A DNA stretch of 64,000 nt from contig CAWFTN010000001.1 of NCBI GenBank assembly GCA_963818925.1, forward strand, positions 1,550,001 through 1,614,000, written 5' to 3'. This stretch comes from JAMXLG01 sp963818925. Its GTDB lineage: Bacteria > Vulcanimicrobiota > Vulcanimicrobiia > Vulcanimicrobiales > Vulcanimicrobiaceae. A model generated the notes under the pieces. That model did not search any database, was not told where the DNA came from, and saw nothing but the letters and a program-made list of their open reading frames with translations. The translations under genes and the position numbers were made by a program. This document shows, piece by piece, positions 32,735-41,996 of this stretch (position 1 is its first letter; each line of letters opens with the position of its first letter).

Positions 32735-33397
32735 TTAAGCCAAACCGCGGCTTCGTAAATCCGCCTGGCGGCGATTGATGAACTCCACGATCGCCTGATC
32801 TTCGGCAGGCCGGATGCCGCTGAATCGGAGGCCATGGGAATGCTTCCCGGACGCCTTGATGACCTCGTGACGCATTACTTCCGCGAGCAGCGTCAGGGGC
32901 TCCGCGTCCCGCAAGTGCATCTTCACCTCGACCGTTGTGTAATTTTTCAAACCACGGTCAATGATGAGCGAACAGCCGCCGCGGCTGATGTCGCGGATCG
33001 TGCACTTCGAAAATTCGCCGCTGCCGACGCCCATCGGTGCGAAGCGCCACGCTCCGGCGACGATCGCGTCGAGCCGGACGCTCTGACGTTTCTGCACACC
33101 GCCTGCGGCTCCGATGAGGCTTATCTTGCGCGGCGTCTCGAAGGTGGTCATAGCGTTGCCCGCCGCGACGATCTTCGTCTGCGCGCGGAAACGTCCGGCT
33201 AGAGCTTGATAAACAATAACGGCCGTTTCGCCGGCTTTGCCGAGGATCTCGCGCGTAGTGATGCCTTTCGGTCCCACCGATTCGACCGTCACTTGACGCA
33301 CGGGGCGGCCGCCTACGATCACGTCGACGAACGAATGAAGCTGGGGGAGCTTCGAGGCCGGGATGCCGGAAGACTTAGTAAAGAGCGATTTCAGCAT
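32735..33397 (-). CDS. PilZ-domain (YcgR-like) c-di-GMP effector
   Basis: The 220-residue product has an N-terminal beta-rich YcgR-type domain (about 20-100) and a C-terminal PilZ domain. In the PilZ domain QKRQSVRLD corresponds to the RxxxR motif, partly degenerate as KRQSVR, and DISRGGCSL matches D/NxSxxG. Such proteins bind c-di-GMP and slow or brake the flagellar motor. Its ATG overlaps the flhA stop (TAATG). Confidence 0.85.
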   Translation of the reverse strand: MLKSLFTKSSGIPASKLPQLHSFVDVIVGGRPVRQVTVESVGPKGITTREILGKAGETAVIVYQALAGRFRAQTKIVAAGNAMTTFETPRKISLIGAAGGVQKRQSVRLDAIVAGAWRFAPMGVGSGEFSKCTIRDISRGGCSLIIDRGLKNYTTVEVKMHLRDAEPLTLLAEVMRHEVIKASGKHSHGLRFSGIRPAEDQAIVEFINRRQADLRSRGLA

Positions 33398-35541
33398 TAA
33401 CGTGTCGCCGATCCCATAGCATCCGGTGTGTCGTCGGTGGTCGAAATCTGACCGATCGACTCAACACGCAAGCCCGGAGCAATCTCCGAGTACGAAAGAA
33501 CGACCAATTGCGGCGCCGCGCGTTCTGTAAGCCGCTTGAGCGCGAGCCGAACCGCCGGCGAGCAGAGGACGATCGGCGCAAGGCCGGCGTTCTGCGCAGT
33601 TGCGATCTGGCGCGTCAGCGAGGCATAGATGCGCGAGACCGTGTTCGGGTCGAGCAACGCGTACGCGTCTTCGCCGCGGCGAACCGCTTCGGAGAGCAAC
33701 GACTCGAGGCGTGGATCGACCGTAATAACCGAGAGTAAGCCGTTCTCAGCGTACTCGGCCGAGATGTGCCGAGCGAGCGCTGCACGCACCTTCTCCGTAA
33801 GAAAGTCGATGTCTTTGCTGACGCGTCCCGCGTCCGCGAGCGTTTCCAGAATTAGCACGAGATTGCGCACGGGAATGCGCTCGCGCAGCAGATTCTGCAA
33901 CACGCGTTGCACTTCGCCGACCGTCAACAGCGTCGGAACGAGTTCGTCCACGACGACCGGGAAATGCGATTTGATGTTCTCGAGCAGCGCGGATGTTTCT
34001 TGACGTCCGAGTAGATCGGGCGCATGCCCCTTGATGAGTTCGGTGAGGTGCGTTGCGATGACGCTCGTCGGATCGATGACGGTGTATCCCGCCATCTCGG
34101 CTTCCGCGCGTGCATTTTCCGCAATCCAAAGTGCGGGTAATCCGAACGCCGGCTCGGTGGTCGGAATACCGTCGATCGGCGCCGTCGCCGTTCCGGGATT
34201 CATCGCGAGCAAACGGCTCACCATGACGTCTGCTTGCGCGACTTCGAGGCCGTAGATCTTGACGGTGTAATTGTTCGGCCGCAGCTGCAAGTTGTCGCGC
34301 ACGCGGATGGGCGGCACGACGATGCCGAGATCGCGCGCGGCATGGCGGCGAATCAACGTAATGCGCTCGAGCAGATCACCGCCCTGATTGACGTCGACGA
34401 GCGGAATCAAGCCGAAACCGATCTCGAGCTCCATCGGATCGTACGAGAGCAGCGGTACGACGCTCTCCGCCGGTTTCGCCACTGCGGGTGTGGAGGCGAG
34501 GCCGGGAAGCGACCCCGGTGCTGCACCGGGCGGCAGTCCCGCAAGCGCTTGCGCGGCGCGGCGGCGACTGAAGTAGATTGTAAAGAGCGTGGCCGACGCG
34601 ACGAGCAGCAGCGGACGCGCGAGGCCCGCGAGACCGAAGACGCCCGTCATGATTGCCGCGATGAGAATCGCCGCCGGTTGCGACGAGAGTTGCTTCGTAA
34701 TATCGCTGCCGAAATCGGACTCCGCCGCGGCGCGCGTGACGATGATACCGGTCGCGGTCGAGATCAAGAGCGCCGGCACTTGCGTGACGATCCCTTCGCC
34801 TACGGTCAGCAGCGTGAACTTTTGCAGCGACGTCATGACGTCGAGGTGCTGCTGCACGATACCGACGATGAACCCGCCGATCGTATTGATCGCGACGATG
34901 ATGACCGCGGCGATCGCGTCACCGCGCACGAACTTGCTGGCACCGTCCATCGCGCCGTAGAAGTCGGCGGCGCGCTGAATGTCTTTGCGGCGCTGACGCG
35001 CTTCCGCTTCGGTGATCAGTCCGGCGTTCAAGTCGGCGTCGATGGCAAGCTGCTTACCGGGCATCGCGTCCAACGTGAAGCGTGCCGCAACTTCGGCGAC
35101 ACGGCCCGCGCCGTTGGTGATGACGACGAATTGAATGATGATGAGGATCAGGAAGATCACGAAGCCGACGGCGTAGTTGCCGCCGATGACGATCTGTCCG
35201 AAGAAGTTGATTACTTCACCGGCGTAGCCGTGCAGCAGAATCGATCGCGTCGCCGTGATGTTGAGCGAGAGCCGGAAGAGCGTGATGATCAGCAACAACG
35301 TCGGGAACGCGGAAAACTGCAAGGCGTTTTCCGTGTAGAGCGCGGTACCGATGATGATCAGTGCTAGCGAGATGTTGATCGTCAAGAGCACGTCGAGTAA
35401 GAACGGCGGGATCGGAACGATCATCAAGAGGACGAGCATAACCGAGGCGCCCGCGACTAACATCGGGGCACCGCCCGCGAGCCGTTGTGCGAGCGTTCCG
35501 CCACCTTGCGTCGGCGCGGCGGGAGCGCCTTGAGCTGCCAT
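33397..35541 (-). CDS. flhA: Flagellar export gate protein FlhA
   Basis: This 714-residue inner-membrane protein of the type III export gate has eight predicted helices in the first half (first at VAGASVMLVLLMIVPIPPFLLDVLL). It carries the conserved FHIPEP-region equivalent (AARFTLDAMPGKQLAIDADLNAG) and a cytoplasmic domain beginning near GFGLIPLVD. It starts at an ATG overlapping the flhB stop (TAATG). Confidence 0.96.
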   Translation of the reverse strand: MAAQGAPAAPTQGGGTLAQRLAGGAPMLVAGASVMLVLLMIVPIPPFLLDVLLTINISLALIIIGTALYTENALQFSAFPTLLLIITLFRLSLNITATRSILLHGYAGEVINFFGQIVIGGNYAVGFVIFLILIIIQFVVITNGAGRVAEVAARFTLDAMPGKQLAIDADLNAGLITEAEARQRRKDIQRAADFYGAMDGASKFVRGDAIAAVIIVAINTIGGFIVGIVQQHLDVMTSLQKFTLLTVGEGIVTQVPALLISTATGIIVTRAAAESDFGSDITKQLSSQPAAILIAAIMTGVFGLAGLARPLLLVASATLFTIYFSRRRAAQALAGLPPGAAPGSLPGLASTPAVAKPAESVVPLLSYDPMELEIGFGLIPLVDVNQGGDLLERITLIRRHAARDLGIVVPPIRVRDNLQLRPNNYTVKIYGLEVAQADVMVSRLLAMNPGTATAPIDGIPTTEPAFGLPALWIAENARAEAEMAGYTVIDPTSVIATHLTELIKGHAPDLLGRQETSALLENIKSHFPVVVDELVPTLLTVGEVQRVLQNLLRERIPVRNLVLILETLADAGRVSKDIDFLTEKVRAALARHISAEYAENGLLSVITVDPRLESLLSEAVRRGEDAYALLDPNTVSRIYASLTRQIATAQNAGLAPIVLCSPAVRLALKRLTERAAPQLVVLSYSEIAPGLRVESIGQISTTDDTPDAMGSATR

Positions 35542-36608
35542 TAGGCTATCGTCTTCCTCTTCAGCTTGTACACGAACGCGATGACCTGCGCGACCGCCGC
35601 ATACATATTTGGCGGAATCGCTCGATCGAGTTCGACTTTATCGTAGAGCGTCCGCGCGAGCGGCGGATTCTCCATGATCGGGATGTTGTGTTCGCGCGCG
35701 AGGTCGCGAATGCGTTTCGCGATCAAGTCGGCGCCCTTGGCGATCACGACCGGCGCCTCCATCTGCGCCTCGTCCCACTCGAGCGCCACCGCGAAGTGGG
35801 TCGGGTTCGTCACGACGACGGTCGCGCGCGGCACGGCTTGCATCATGCGGCGACGCGACGATTCGCGCTGGCGTTTCTTCATCGCGCCCTTGGCTTCGGG
35901 GTTTCCTTCGGCTTGGCGCCACTCGTCCTTCACCTCTTGTTTGGTCATCTTCATGTTCTCTTCGAGCTGCCAACGTTCGTACGCGTAATCGAGCAGACCG
36001 ACGACAACGAGCAAGAGGCCGAATTTCCACGCGATGCCGTAGATAAGATTCATCATCCCTTCGATGATGCCGGCGGGCGACAGCCCGCCGACTTGCGCAA
36101 AGAACGAGACGTTCTTTGAAATCTCGAGATAAAGAATTAACGCAACGACGCCGAGTTTCAACAACTGCTTGCCGAGATTGACGGCGATGCGCCGGCTGAA
36201 CATGTTCTTAAACCCGTTGATCGGATTGAGCTTTCCGAACGACGGCTTGATGGAGTTCAGCGAAAAGAGAAAACCGAATTGCGCCACGTTCGCAACGATG
36301 CCGAAGAAGAACGCGAGCGCGAAGACGACGAGGACGACGAGCGCGACGCCGGAGGCGGCTTGGATGAAGAGTCCCCCGACCGAATGAATCGTCAGATCGT
36401 GATGCATGTCGCCGATGCGCGAAAAGTATCCGCGCATCGTGCCTTGCAGTGAATCCATCATCGGCGCGAAGAAGGCATGCAAAACAAGAACGACCGCGAG
36501 AAAGGTAACGCTGCCGGCCAGCTCCGTACTGCGCGGAACTTGACCTTTGCCGCGTGCCTCTTCGCGTCGCTTTGGAGTGGCCTTTTCGGTTTGTTCCGGC
36601 TTAGCCAT
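35541..36608 (-). CDS. flhB: Flagellar export switch protein FlhB
   Basis: The 355-residue product has four membrane helices and a cytoplasmic domain with the self-cleavage motif NPTH (about residues 268-271, VVTNPTHFAVALEW), which switches export from rod/hook to filament substrates. The N-terminus MAKPEQTEKATPKRREEARGKG is typical. It lies upstream of flhA and downstream of fliR, separated from fliR by an opposite-strand lipoprotein gene. Confidence 0.96.
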   Translation of the reverse strand: MAKPEQTEKATPKRREEARGKGQVPRSTELAGSVTFLAVVLVLHAFFAPMMDSLQGTMRGYFSRIGDMHHDLTIHSVGGLFIQAASGVALVVLVVFALAFFFGIVANVAQFGFLFSLNSIKPSFGKLNPINGFKNMFSRRIAVNLGKQLLKLGVVALILYLEISKNVSFFAQVGGLSPAGIIEGMMNLIYGIAWKFGLLLVVVGLLDYAYERWQLEENMKMTKQEVKDEWRQAEGNPEAKGAMKKRQRESSRRRMMQAVPRATVVVTNPTHFAVALEWDEAQMEAPVVIAKGADLIAKRIRDLAREHNIPIMENPPLARTLYDKVELDRAIPPNMYAAVAQVIAFVYKLKRKTIA

Positions 36609-36749
36609 CGGCGACGGTAACGAGCATGCTCCCTAGAGTTTTCGGGCGGGGCCGCCGTAAGCCTGAGAAGCTCGCTTGGGCGTCACAGGGGGAGCCACGC
36701 CGCGCTGTGCTAATAAGGGAGGCTGACCCGAAAGGAACACCCGTAACAG

Positions 36750-37775
36750 ATGACTTTGAAACAAACGCTGGTATCGTTTACCGGCGCGGTCGCGGCCGTG
36801 CTTCTCGTGGCCTGCGGCAATGCGACCCCCATCACCAGCGGCAGTCCGACGCCGGCGCCCACGATCACGCCCTTCGTTTCAAGCGAGTATCCGACGCAGA
36901 CCGCGGGAGCTCAGCCGGGCGCAATCGTGACGGGGCCCGACTCGAGCCTTTGGTTCACGGAGACGGCCGTCAACAAGATCGGCAAGCTCAACCAACAAGC
37001 GCAAGTGAGCGAATACACGATTCCGACGGCGAACACGAAGCCGTTGACCATCGCGACGGGACCGGACAACGCGTTGTGGTTCACGGAATCGGCGGTCGGG
37101 CAAGTCGGACGCATTACGACCGCGGGTGCCTTCACGGAATACCCTCTGGGTCCGAATTCACGGCCGTGGGGCATCGTCACGGGACCGAACGGCGCGCTCT
37201 GGGTCACCGACCAATCCGCGACCAATCCGGGAATCTGGCAAGTGACGACGGCGGGCGTCCCGACGTTCTACGCGCTTCCCGCCGGATCGAAGCCGACCGC
37301 AATTACCGCAGGCGCGAACGGCGCGCTGTGGTTCCTCGATACCTTTACGAATAAGATCGGAACCATTGCGCCGCAGCAAGCAGCATCAACGGGCGTTATC
37401 GAGTACGGCGGCCTGACAGGCAGCCTCGCGAGCGGCGGCGTCATCATTCAAGGCACCGACAACGCATTGTGGTTCACCGAGACGGCCAGCGACAAGATCG
37501 GACGCATGACGACGTCCGGCGTCTTGACTTCGGAAACGTCGCTCGCCGGCGTGTCGGCGCCGTTCGGACTGACTGCGGGCATCGACGGTAATTACTACAT
37601 CGCCGACTCACAAGGCAGCGCGATTGCGCAGTTCATCCCGAGCACCGGCAAAGATTCGACGTTCAAGACGAAGACGAATGCCTCGGTTCCGTGGTGGGTC
37701 ACGCTCGGTCCAGACAACGAAGTCTACTTCACCGAACAAGCCGCCTCCAAGATCGGCCAGTTCCGCTACTTCTAA
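36750..37775 (+). CDS. Vgb/SMP-30-like beta-propeller lipoprotein
   Basis: The 341-residue product has a lipobox (VLLVACG) and a Pro/Thr linker. Repeated blades follow of the form ITxGPDxxLWFTExxxxKIGxL (for example IVTGPDSSLWFTETAVNKIG and IATGPDNALWFTESAVGQVG). The pattern is that of virginiamycin-B-lyase-like or streptogramin-lyase-like propellers, many of which are not lyases. It is likely anchored in the envelope. It is the only plus-strand gene inside the flagellar locus, between fliR and flhB. AAAGGAA precedes the ATG. Confidence 0.82.
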   Translation: MTLKQTLVSFTGAVAAVLLVACGNATPITSGSPTPAPTITPFVSSEYPTQTAGAQPGAIVTGPDSSLWFTETAVNKIGKLNQQAQVSEYTIPTANTKPLTIATGPDNALWFTESAVGQVGRITTAGAFTEYPLGPNSRPWGIVTGPNGALWVTDQSATNPGIWQVTTAGVPTFYALPAGSKPTAITAGANGALWFLDTFTNKIGTIAPQQAASTGVIEYGGLTGSLASGGVIIQGTDNALWFTETASDKIGRMTTSGVLTSETSLAGVSAPFGLTAGIDGNYYIADSQGSAIAQFIPSTGKDSTFKTKTNASVPWWVTLGPDNEVYFTEQAASKIGQFRYF

Positions 37776-37825
37776 ACGATCCTCGAAAAAAAAAAGAGCC
37801 TGCACCGCGGGCCTTCTTCTTTTCT

Positions 37826-38605
37826 CTAGCCGTGAAGGCTTCGCATTACGGCGTCCATTTGTTGCGCGACGGTTTGGAAGAGTTCGGGGCCGACAACAGC
37901 AAGGAGCGGCAGGCTGATCGCCATCATAATGAGGCCGACGCCGATTTGGATCGGGAGGCCGATGACGAAAACGTTCATTTGCGGTGCGACGCGCGCCATG
38001 AACGCGAGCGCTACGTTCGTGAGGAACAGCGCGGCGACTACAGGCGCTGCGATGCGGAACACGATCAGGAACGCTTGCGTAAAAAAGAGCGTGATGTTGC
38101 CGGCAAGGCTTGGATCGAGCGAGATATAGGGAAGCGGCACGAGGTTGAACGAGCCTGCGATACCCTGAATCAGGAAATAGTGTGAATCGGTCGCGAGAAA
38201 GATCAGCGTCGCGATCGCGAGCTGGAATTCGCCGATGATCGTGACGTTCTGCTGCGTCTGCGGATTGATGACGTTCGCGATCGCAAACCCGATTTGCAAG
38301 TCGATCAGTTCGCCCGCGAACTGAATCCCGGTGAAGACGAGCGATGCGACAAACCCGACGATCATACCGAGCACGATCTGACTCGCGCCGGCGAGGACCA
38401 AGTCGTAGATCCCGTTGGACAGATGAACCGGCGAAACGATCCGCCAGAGCATATACGAGACGACGACGCCGAATCCGAACCGTACTTGCGTCGGAATCTG
38501 CGGCGCCGAAAAGATCGGAAAGACGTAGAGCATGCTCGTCACGCGCAAGAAGACCAGGATGAAGGTCTCGACTTGCGCGCCGCTCAGCCCGAAGACGTCA
38601 AGCAT
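37826..38605 (-). CDS. fliR: Flagellar export gate protein FliR
   Basis: This 259-residue hydrophobic protein has about six helices. The N-terminus VETFILVFLRVTSMLYVFPIFS and the segment GFVASLVFTGIQFAGELIDLQIGFAIANVINP are typical FliR. It assembles with FliP and FliQ into the export channel. It is 6 bases downstream of fliQ. Confidence 0.95.
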   Translation of the reverse strand: MLDVFGLSGAQVETFILVFLRVTSMLYVFPIFSAPQIPTQVRFGFGVVVSYMLWRIVSPVHLSNGIYDLVLAGASQIVLGMIVGFVASLVFTGIQFAGELIDLQIGFAIANVINPQTQQNVTIIGEFQLAIATLIFLATDSHYFLIQGIAGSFNLVPLPYISLDPSLAGNITLFFTQAFLIVFRIAAPVVAALFLTNVALAFMARVAPQMNVFVIGLPIQIGVGLIMMAISLPLLAVVGPELFQTVAQQMDAVMRSLHG

Positions 38606-38611
38606 CGGGGC

Positions 38612-38881
38612 CTACCTGACGAAGTTTGGGATGCTTGAAAAGATGCGCGACGTAAAGTCGGTAAGCATCGCGAGAATGAATGGGCCGAAGAACAGCAACG
38701 CCAGCGCAGAAACGAGGATCTTGGGAATGAACGCGAGCGTCGGCTCCTGGATCTGCGTCACGGATTGAAACAGCGACACCGTGAGACCGACGACCATGCT
38801 CAAGAGCAGCACGGGCCCCGCCGCCATGAAGGCGACGAAGATTGCCTCGCGCCCGATTGCGATTGCGTCAGCGAAACTCAC
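38612..38881 (-). CDS. fliQ: Flagellar export gate protein FliQ
   Basis: This 89-residue protein has two transmembrane helices, as usual for FliQ. I choose the GTG at 38881, which overlaps the fliP stop (GTGA) and gives the family length, beginning MSFADAIAIGREAIFV. The longer frame from 38923 would sit in fliP. Confidence 0.94.
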   Translation of the reverse strand: MSFADAIAIGREAIFVAFMAAGPVLLLSMVVGLTVSLFQSVTQIQEPTLAFIPKILVSALALLFFGPFILAMLTDFTSRIFSSIPNFVR

Positions 38882-39687
38882 GGATGAAAACTCTGGAAGA
38901 GTGCGCTGACCGTCAGGTCCCATCCGTCAACCAGGATGAAGATGAGGATCTTGAAGGGCAGCGAGATGATGACGGGCGGAATCATCATCATGCCCATGCT
39001 GAGCAAAATACTCGCGATGACCATGTCAATGACGATGAACGGGATGTAGATCGCAAAGCCGATCTCAAACGACGTCTTCAGCTCCGAGAGGACGAACGCT
39101 GGAACCAGCAGGTAGGTCGGCACGTCCTTTTGCTCCGACGGACGCGGCTCTTTGGAGATCGAGTAAAAAAGCTGAATGTCTTTCTCGCGCGTCTGCTTGA
39201 ACATGAACGCGCGCAGCGGCTTGGCCGCATGGTCCAGCGCGACCGATTGCGAGATTTGATTCTTCAGGTACGGCTGTACGGCGTTCGCGTTGACGTCGCG
39301 AATGACCGGATTCATGATGAAGAACGTGAGCAGCAGCGCAAGTCCGACGAGCACCTGATTCGGAGGCACGGACTGGGTGCCCATAGCCGTGCGGACGAAC
39401 GAGAGCACAACGATGATGCGCGTAAACGACGTCACCATCACGAGCAACGTCGGCGCGAGCGCGAGCACTGTCAACAGCAAGAGAATCTGCAGTGCGCCGA
39501 CGACTTGCTGCGGGCTCTTCGCCTGACCGACGCCGATATTCACCTGCGGGATCGGAACCGTCGGCGACGTCGGCGCAGTTTGCGCGGTCGCGATCGCCGG
39601 AACGATCCACATCATGAAAACCGCAACGGCGGCGCATAACAGAACAGGGCTGTGTCGCGCCCATAGTTGTTTGAGCATCTCGCGCAT
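38878..39687 (-). CDS. fliP: Flagellar export gate protein FliP
   Basis: This 269-residue protein has a cleavable signal peptide (VLLCAAVAVFMMWIVPAIATAQ) and four further helices. LLLLTVLALAPTLLVMVTSFTRIIVVLSF is the FliP signature. The start at 39687 is 2 bases past the fliO stop and fits the family; an open frame continues upstream within fliO. Confidence 0.96.
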   Translation of the reverse strand: MREMLKQLWARHSPVLLCAAVAVFMMWIVPAIATAQTAPTSPTVPIPQVNIGVGQAKSPQQVVGALQILLLLTVLALAPTLLVMVTSFTRIIVVLSFVRTAMGTQSVPPNQVLVGLALLLTFFIMNPVIRDVNANAVQPYLKNQISQSVALDHAAKPLRAFMFKQTREKDIQLFYSISKEPRPSEQKDVPTYLLVPAFVLSELKTSFEIGFAIYIPFIVIDMVIASILLSMGMMMIPPVIISLPFKILIFILVDGWDLTVSALFQSFHP

Positions 39688-39689
39688 CG

Positions 39690-40043
39690 TTATTGTTTCC
39701 CGCGCAAGAATTTGAAGGCGTCGACGAGCGATGCGCGCTGGACGCCGATCAACGAGCGTTGTTCGACAAGCCATGTCTCGACGTCGGCGGCTTCCAATTC
39801 GCCGAGCGTCGTCACGTGGCCGTTGCCTGCTCCGAGCAGATAGTAGTTTCCACCGACTTTGACGACGTGCACGGCCGTATGTTGCGCGAGTGCGGTCGAT
39901 TCGAGGACGGTGACGAGACGGCGATTTGCCGATGCCAAGACGCGCCCACGCGCGAGTCCGCGCACGAGCGCATAGAGGCCGCCGAGCATAAGCGCGACGA
40001 CCACCAGCGCAAGAATGTAATTAACCCAAAAATTTCCGGACAT
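39690..40043 (-). CDS. fliO: Flagellar biosynthesis protein FliO
   Basis: The 117-residue product has one N-terminal transmembrane helix (YILALVVVALMLGGLYALV) and a small cytoplasmic beta domain (LVTVLESTALAQHTAVHVVKVGGNYYLLG), typical of FliO, which stabilises FliP during gate assembly. Position before fliP supports it. Confidence 0.88.
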   Translation of the reverse strand: MSGNFWVNYILALVVVALMLGGLYALVRGLARGRVLASANRRLVTVLESTALAQHTAVHVVKVGGNYYLLGAGNGHVTTLGELEAADVETWLVEQRSLIGVQRASLVDAFKFLRGKQ

Positions 40044-40064
40044 TATACCTGGGGACGCGGTGGG

Positions 40065-40988
40065 CTAGTTCCCCACCTGAGGATTGAGTTCAGAGATCTT
40101 CACCGCGTACTTGTCGTCGACGATGACGACTTCACCACGCGCAATCAAGATGTTGTTGACGTAGAGATCGATCGGCTCGGCGGAGAGCTTGTCGAGCTCG
40201 AAGACCGTACCGGACGCGAGCGAGACGACTTCGCGCAGCGGCATCACGGTTCTGCCGAGGACGGCGCTGATCTGCAGCGGCACGTCGTGCACGAGATCGA
40301 GGTTCGCCTGACCGGGTTGCGCGGTACGCACCTGCGTCGGCTGCATTGTCGTATACTCGACGCTCTGCGCGTTCGGCACGGGTGCTGCCGGCTTCCCCTT
40401 TACCGGTGATGCGGCAACGGGCTCCGGCTCGCTGCGAACGGTCGCGGGCCGTTCCGGCGCTGCGGGCGACGACTGTGCTGCGCCGAGACCGAGCTTCGAG
40501 AGCGTAATCGCAGCAAAGTCGATGCTAATCTTCGGCGCAAGACCTGCGCCGATGCTGACCGTGCCGTCATACGACTCGAACGGCGGCGGCGGAAGCAGTG
40601 TCGCGTCGCTGCACAACGCGGCGTGCACGCCGTCGGACGAAGTCCCGACGTTTTTTGCGAGCGCTTCGACCATCGCCGTGGCGATCTGCGACACGGTTTC
40701 CGATGCAATCGAGAGTTGCATCGGTCCCATCTCGCCCATATCATCGCTGCCGCCGAGCATCAGCCCGACGATCTGCTGCATGTCGGAGGTCGCAAAGCGG
40801 ACGACGACTTGCGCGCCGACGGACGGAATTTCCGCAATCGTCACAAGTTCGTCACCGTCGCAGCGGATCGATCCCTCGTGATCGTGCCGCGTGGCGGCAC
40901 TAATCGACGGCGGTGCTTCCACCAACCGGCCGAGAACCGAGCCGGCCGCAGCCAGCATCGCATCGGCAAGTTGTTGTATGTCGGGCAT
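40065..40988 (-). CDS. fliY: Flagellar switch protein FliY/FliN (fused form)
   Basis: The 307-residue product is longer than plain FliN. The N-terminal two thirds resemble a FliM-middle/CheC-like domain (QLSIASETVSQIATAMVEAL). A Pro/Ala linker then leads to the C-terminal SpoA domain (VPLQISAVLGRTVMPLREVVSLASGTVFELDKLSAEPIDLYVNN, about 235-303), typical of FliN. A clear E-x2-N phosphatase motif is not evident, so phosphatase activity is uncertain. It follows fliM by 3 bases in the C-ring cluster. Confidence 0.88.
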   Translation of the reverse strand: MPDIQQLADAMLAAAGSVLGRLVEAPPSISAATRHDHEGSIRCDGDELVTIAEIPSVGAQVVVRFATSDMQQIVGLMLGGSDDMGEMGPMQLSIASETVSQIATAMVEALAKNVGTSSDGVHAALCSDATLLPPPPFESYDGTVSIGAGLAPKISIDFAAITLSKLGLGAAQSSPAAPERPATVRSEPEPVAASPVKGKPAAPVPNAQSVEYTTMQPTQVRTAQPGQANLDLVHDVPLQISAVLGRTVMPLREVVSLASGTVFELDKLSAEPIDLYVNNILIARGEVVIVDDKYAVKISELNPQVGN

Positions 40989-40991
40989 ATG

Positions 40992-41987
40992 CTAATCGTC
41001 CTCGTTCGCTATGACGTGTGCGACTTGCACCGCCAAGTGGTCTTTGTTGATGCCGGGGAAGACCCGGAATTTCTCGCGATCGTTCACGCGTGCAGATAGC
41101 GGCTCGCTGGTCGGCTTATCGAAGACAACGATGTCGCCTTCGCGCAGACTCACGAGATCGCGCAGCGAAACCATCGTCTGGCCGAGTTCGACCTCGACCT
41201 CGACATCGGCGCGCTCGACGTTGCGCGTCAATTGCGCGATATCTTCTTCCGTCATGCCGCGTCCGGCCATGACCGTGGGCGACCATTGGAAGTCGGTGAG
41301 CTGCGTGCTGATCGACTGAAGCACCAAGTACGGCAAGCAGAAATTCATCACGCCCGCCATGTCGCCGATCTTCAGCTCCATCGACACATACGCGACGATC
41401 TGATCGAGCGGAATGATACGCGGGATGAACTGCGGATTCGAATCGAGCGCTTCGATCTTGAGCGAAAGCGTGAGCAGATAGTTCCACGATTCGCGATAGC
41501 TGTTGAGCATGCGCGCCATGAACCGCTGCATCAGCGTGCGCTCGATATCGGTTAGATCGCGAAGCTTGTTCGGGAACCAACCGGGACCGCCGAGCAGACG
41601 GTCGATGATCGAGAACACTAGATTGAGGTCGACCTGGACGATGCCGCTGCCCGGCAGCGGATCCATCGAGTAAATCGCGAGGATCGACGGGATGCCGATC
41701 GACGCGATGAAGTCGCCGTAGCTGATCTGTTCGATCGAGACGATCGTCGCTTCGACGCGCGTACGCAGGTAGACGGAGAGCGAGTTATTGAGAAGACGAG
41801 TGAAGTTCTCGTGCAGCGTTCGTAGCGTCTGCAACTGATTGTTGGTGAACTTATCGAGGCGCTTGTTGAAGCGAAAATCGAACGACTTTACGCGTCGTCC
41901 GTCGATCGCTTCCTTTGCCGGAGCGCCTCCGGTACCGGAGAGTTGATTGATAAGTGCATCAATCTCTTCTTGTGAAAGACTAGACAT
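40992..41987 (-). CDS. fliM: Flagellar motor switch protein FliM
   Basis: The 331-residue protein starts MSSLSQEEIDALINQLSG, the CheY-P-binding N-terminal motif. The middle domain has the GG-type segment LLGGPGWFPNKLRDLTDIE, and a C-terminal SpoA domain (EVELGQTMVSLRDLVSLREGDIVVFDKP) follows. It forms the C ring with FliY/N and FliG. Confidence 0.96.
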   Translation of the reverse strand: MSSLSQEEIDALINQLSGTGGAPAKEAIDGRRVKSFDFRFNKRLDKFTNNQLQTLRTLHENFTRLLNNSLSVYLRTRVEATIVSIEQISYGDFIASIGIPSILAIYSMDPLPGSGIVQVDLNLVFSIIDRLLGGPGWFPNKLRDLTDIERTLMQRFMARMLNSYRESWNYLLTLSLKIEALDSNPQFIPRIIPLDQIVAYVSMELKIGDMAGVMNFCLPYLVLQSISTQLTDFQWSPTVMAGRGMTEEDIAQLTRNVERADVEVEVELGQTMVSLRDLVSLREGDIVVFDKPTSEPLSARVNDREKFRVFPGINKDHLAVQVAHVIANEDD

Positions 41988-41996
41988 GCAGCGGAG

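Noticed and set aside
34234..35367. A 377-codon frame antisense to flhA
   Set aside because: Composition is dominated by Arg/Asp/Glu from reverse reading of biased codons; flhA is certain.
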